Part shown: positions 4,063 through 6,123 of the stretch, piece by piece
How positions within the stretch are numbered: position 1 is the stretch's first letter
How the letters are laid out: every line of letters starts with the position of its first letter
Assembly (NCBI GenBank): GCA_003482555.1
Contig: DMYQ01000310.1
Coordinates: forward strand, 1,987 to 8,109
Source of the DNA: Janthinobacterium sp.
GTDB taxonomy: Bacteria > Pseudomonadota > Gammaproteobacteria > Burkholderiales > Burkholderiaceae_D
Length of the DNA stretch: 6,123 nt
Direction: 5' to 3'
Made by a program: the position numbers and the translations under genes
The notes under the pieces: model-generated
The model's database searches: none
Told to the model about the DNA's origin: nothing
The model's input: the letters and a program-made list of their open reading frames with translations, nothing else

Positions 4063-6066
4063 TTGAGCATCGATAACACTCCGCAATTCATCCCCAAGCG
4101 TATCAAGCCGACGCCGGAACAACTGGCGATCCAGACGGCGCAAAAGCGCGTCGTGCTGATCGACGCCAACGCCGGCGCCGCCAAGACCACCACCCTGGCG
4201 CTGCGCATCGCCGAGTCGCTGTACCGCGGGCGTGTGCCGGAAAAGACGCTGGCGCTGGTATTCACCCAGGCCGCCAAGCTGGCGCTCAAGCAGCGCCTGG
4301 CGGAAATCGGCCTGGCCGCGCCCATCATCCGGCGCCTGACGATAGAGACCGTCGACGATTTCGCGCGCGCCATCTTGCTCAAGATCGAGGGCGGCGCCAC
4401 CAAGGCCGTCGATTCCTACGAGCAGTTGCGCCCCTACGCGCTGGACGCGCTCGAGAATGTGTCGGAAAACCATGCGGGCCGTTGTGCGCTCGACGTCAGC
4501 ACCACCAACACGGCGGTGGCGCAGTTTCTCAAGCTGCAACTGCGCACCAAGGCCAGGCTGGATTTCCACTCGCCCGACTTCGAATACAACTCGATCGAAG
4601 AGAATATCGAATTGATCGGCATGTCGCTCACCAATTTCCTGTGGATACGCGAGTATGAGCGCTTGCGCGGCAGCGACACGGGCGACTTCCAGTTCCGCGC
4701 CCCCTTCGACGCCACCTATGACCTGGTGCGCATGCTCGACGAAGACGCGCCCCTGCGCCAGCAATTGCCGCAATTCCAGGTCATCGTGGCCGATGAATTG
4801 CACGACTTGAACGAAGCCTCCTTCCGCCTCTTGACCATGCTGATACGGCGCAGCAACGCGTTTTTTTGCGGCGCCGGTGACAAGGACCAAGTCATTTATA
4901 CCTGGGCGGGCGCCGACCACCAATTCCTGCGCCAGCGCTTCGCCCAGGAATTCCCTGCCCTGCAGCGCTATCCGCTGACCTGTTCATACCGTTACGGGCC
5001 GGAACTGGCGCAGGCGGTCGGCACGCTCAAGCGCAAGGTCAGCGCCTCGGCGCTGGCGCGCGCCACCGCCATCGACTTGCTCACTTACGAGGCGGCCGAC
5101 GCCAAGGCGTGCACGCGGCAATTGCTGGCGGCCCTGCAACGCTGGCACAGCGAGGGCCACGATTACGGCGCCTGCGCCATCCTGTTGCGCGACCGCGACC
5201 AGTCGATCCGCGTGGAAAACGCGTTGTTCCAGGGCGGCATCGCCTACGCCTTCGTCGACATGCACAGCTACCTGGCCAGCCAGGAAATCCTGATGATGCG
5301 TGGCCTGGTTGCCATCGCCCGCAAGGATTTGCACAGCGTCAAGAGCGGGCAGCGCCGCGCCGAGATCCTGGAAGCGCTGATCGTTTTCGCGGAAATCCCG
5401 TTTTCGCGGACCGAGTTGCAGCAAGCCAAGGATGATGTCGCCACCTATCCGGAATTGCTGGAAGGCTTCCTGACGAATCAGCTGGGCAAGTCCGCGAACG
5501 GCGAAAAGGCGGCGCTGACCCTGGCGGCGGTGGAATTCCTGCGCGACCTGGAGCCGTCCACGGCGGCCGGGGCCGCGCTGCAACACGTGTTCGAGGTGAT
5601 GCAACTGGGGCAGACGGCGCGCCGCATCTACGTCGACCCGCAGCAGGCGCGCGTGGTGGAAAAGTCGATCGCCGGCTTCATCGCGGTCTGCGTCGAGGCG
5701 GGCACCGAACTGGGCGGGTTCTCGCGCTGGCTGGGCGCGATGGAAGACGGGCTGGCCGACGCCAAGACGCCGCGCAAGGTGACGATCGCCTGCATCGACC
5801 AGGTCAAGGGACTGGAATACGGGCACGTGCTGATGCCGTATCTGGCCATCGACGAATTCCCGCGCGTAAAAGCCGATCCGCTGGAAGAGGAAAACCGTTT
5901 TTATGTGGCCGTCACGCGGGCCAAGGAGCGCTTGACCCTGCTCACGCCGGAAGACCCCGCCTACCGCAGCCGCTACGTGGCGGCCATGGGGATCGAGCAG
6001 GCGATGGCGAGCGGCACCCGGCTCTTGCGCAAGACCCAGGTGCGCGCCGCCGTCGCCGCGGGGTAG
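4063..6066 (+). CDS. UvrD/Rep-like superfamily 1A DNA helicase or ATPase
   Basis: The 667-residue protein has the ordered SF1A motifs. They are a Q-motif (PTPEQLAI, Q20), motif I (DANAGAAKTTT, K41-T42), motif II (VADELHD, D244-E245), motif III (GAGDKDQVIYTWAGA, Q276), motif IV (SYRYGPE, R310), motif V (DQVKGLEYGH, 579-588) and motif VI (EEENRFYVAVTRAKERL, R619). It is about 50-80 residues shorter than UvrD or Rep, so the accessory 1B/2B domains are probably reduced or divergent; it is not recognisable as UvrD, Rep or PcrA. Family members are ATP-driven 3'-5' translocases on single-stranded DNA acting in repair or replication; its substrate is unknown. The P-loop is atypical: ANAGAAKT has Ala at both glycine positions of GxxxxGKT. 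Motif II is DELHD instead of the usual DEAQD. TTG start as argued from GAGGA at 4052-4056. It follows senA by 27 nt, so co-transcription is likely, but no selenium-related role can be inferred. Seven T residues at 4861-4867 are the only homopolymer of note; the frame is intact. Confidence 0.9.
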   Translation: MSIDNTPQFIPKRIKPTPEQLAIQTAQKRVVLIDANAGAAKTTTLALRIAESLYRGRVPEKTLALVFTQAAKLALKQRLAEIGLAAPIIRRLTIETVDDFARAILLKIEGGATKAVDSYEQLRPYALDALENVSENHAGRCALDVSTTNTAVAQFLKLQLRTKARLDFHSPDFEYNSIEENIELIGMSLTNFLWIREYERLRGSDTGDFQFRAPFDATYDLVRMLDEDAPLRQQLPQFQVIVADELHDLNEASFRLLTMLIRRSNAFFCGAGDKDQVIYTWAGADHQFLRQRFAQEFPALQRYPLTCSYRYGPELAQAVGTLKRKVSASALARATAIDLLTYEAADAKACTRQLLAALQRWHSEGHDYGACAILLRDRDQSIRVENALFQGGIAYAFVDMHSYLASQEILMMRGLVAIARKDLHSVKSGQRRAEILEALIVFAEIPFSRTELQQAKDDVATYPELLEGFLTNQLGKSANGEKAALTLAAVEFLRDLEPSTAAGAALQHVFEVMQLGQTARRIYVDPQQARVVEKSIAGFIAVCVEAGTELGGFSRWLGAMEDGLADAKTPRKVTIACIDQVKGLEYGHVLMPYLAIDEFPRVKADPLEEENRFYVAVTRAKERLTLLTPEDPAYRSRYVAAMGIEQAMASGTRLLRKTQVRAAVAAG

Positions 6067-6099
6067 GCGGCGGCTTCGAACTGCACCGCCGGAATTTTG
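6066..6099 (+). terminator. Weak hairpin after the helicase gene, possible terminator
   Basis: GGCGG (6066-6070) can pair with CCGCC (6086-6090) across a 15-nt loop, and GGAATTTTG follows. The position, directly at the stop codon, suits a terminator. The short stem, long loop and four-T run make it weak. Confidence 0.25.
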
Positions 6100-6108
6100 C
6101 ATAGGGGC

Positions 6109-6123
6109 GGCCAGTAATTGGCC
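6109..6123. repeat. Short inverted repeat at the window edge
   Basis: GGCCA (6109-6113) and TGGCC (6119-6123) are perfect reverse complements around GTAAT. The repeat runs to the last base, so the stem may continue outside the window. It could be part of a terminator for the helicase or for a convergent neighbour. Confidence 0.3.

Noticed and set aside
4861..4867. Run of seven T residues as a programmed frameshift site in the helicase
   Set aside because: The main frame runs through intact with motif III right after it, so no shift is needed and there is no sensible product in another frame.
4984..6102. 372-codon minus-strand frame over the helicase
   Set aside because: It is the shadow of the helicase frame, which carries all SF1 motifs. 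The antisense translation is His/Arg/Gln-rich and featureless.

Overview
The window is high-GC, gene-dense DNA with strong third-position G/C bias. It looks like a betaproteobacterium, most probably Oxalobacteraceae (Massilia / Janthinobacterium / Duganella-like). That placement comes from protein flavour and composition, not from a phylogenetic marker. I see no tRNA, rRNA, CRISPR array or mobile element.

The centre (about 679-4035) carries what I read as a complete three-enzyme selenoneine (sen) cluster in a divergent layout. On the minus strand, senB (GT4-like selenosugar synthase, 1761-2795) is followed 23 nt later by senC/selD (selenide,water dikinase, 679-1737). On the plus strand, senA (EgtB-like non-heme iron selenoneine synthase, starting at 2830) is transcribed away from them. 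Only 34 nt separate the senB and senA starts. In the known pathway SelD/SenC makes selenophosphate from selenide and ATP, SenB transfers the selenium to a UDP-sugar to give a selenosugar, and SenA joins that selenium oxidatively to hercynine, which leads to selenoneine, the selenium analogue of ergothioneine. The hercynine-forming methyltransferase EgtD is not in the window and would have to be encoded elsewhere. The pathway has been described (from memory, 2022, in Variovorax), so the system itself is not new. Its divergent layout and the neighbouring gene are the points to look at.

On the left (1-678) is an apparently non-coding stretch, then a small DUF3297 gene (246-491). A convergent intergenic region with three perfect or near-perfect hairpins follows and separates DUF3297 from the 3' end of selD.

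On the right (4063-6066), 27 nt after senA and on the same strand, is a 667-residue UvrD/Rep-like superfamily 1 helicase. It has a TTG start behind a strong GAGGA ribosome binding site, and an atypical P-loop (ANAGAAKT). It may be co-transcribed with senA, but no functional link to selenium is visible. The last 57 nt hold only short inverted repeats.
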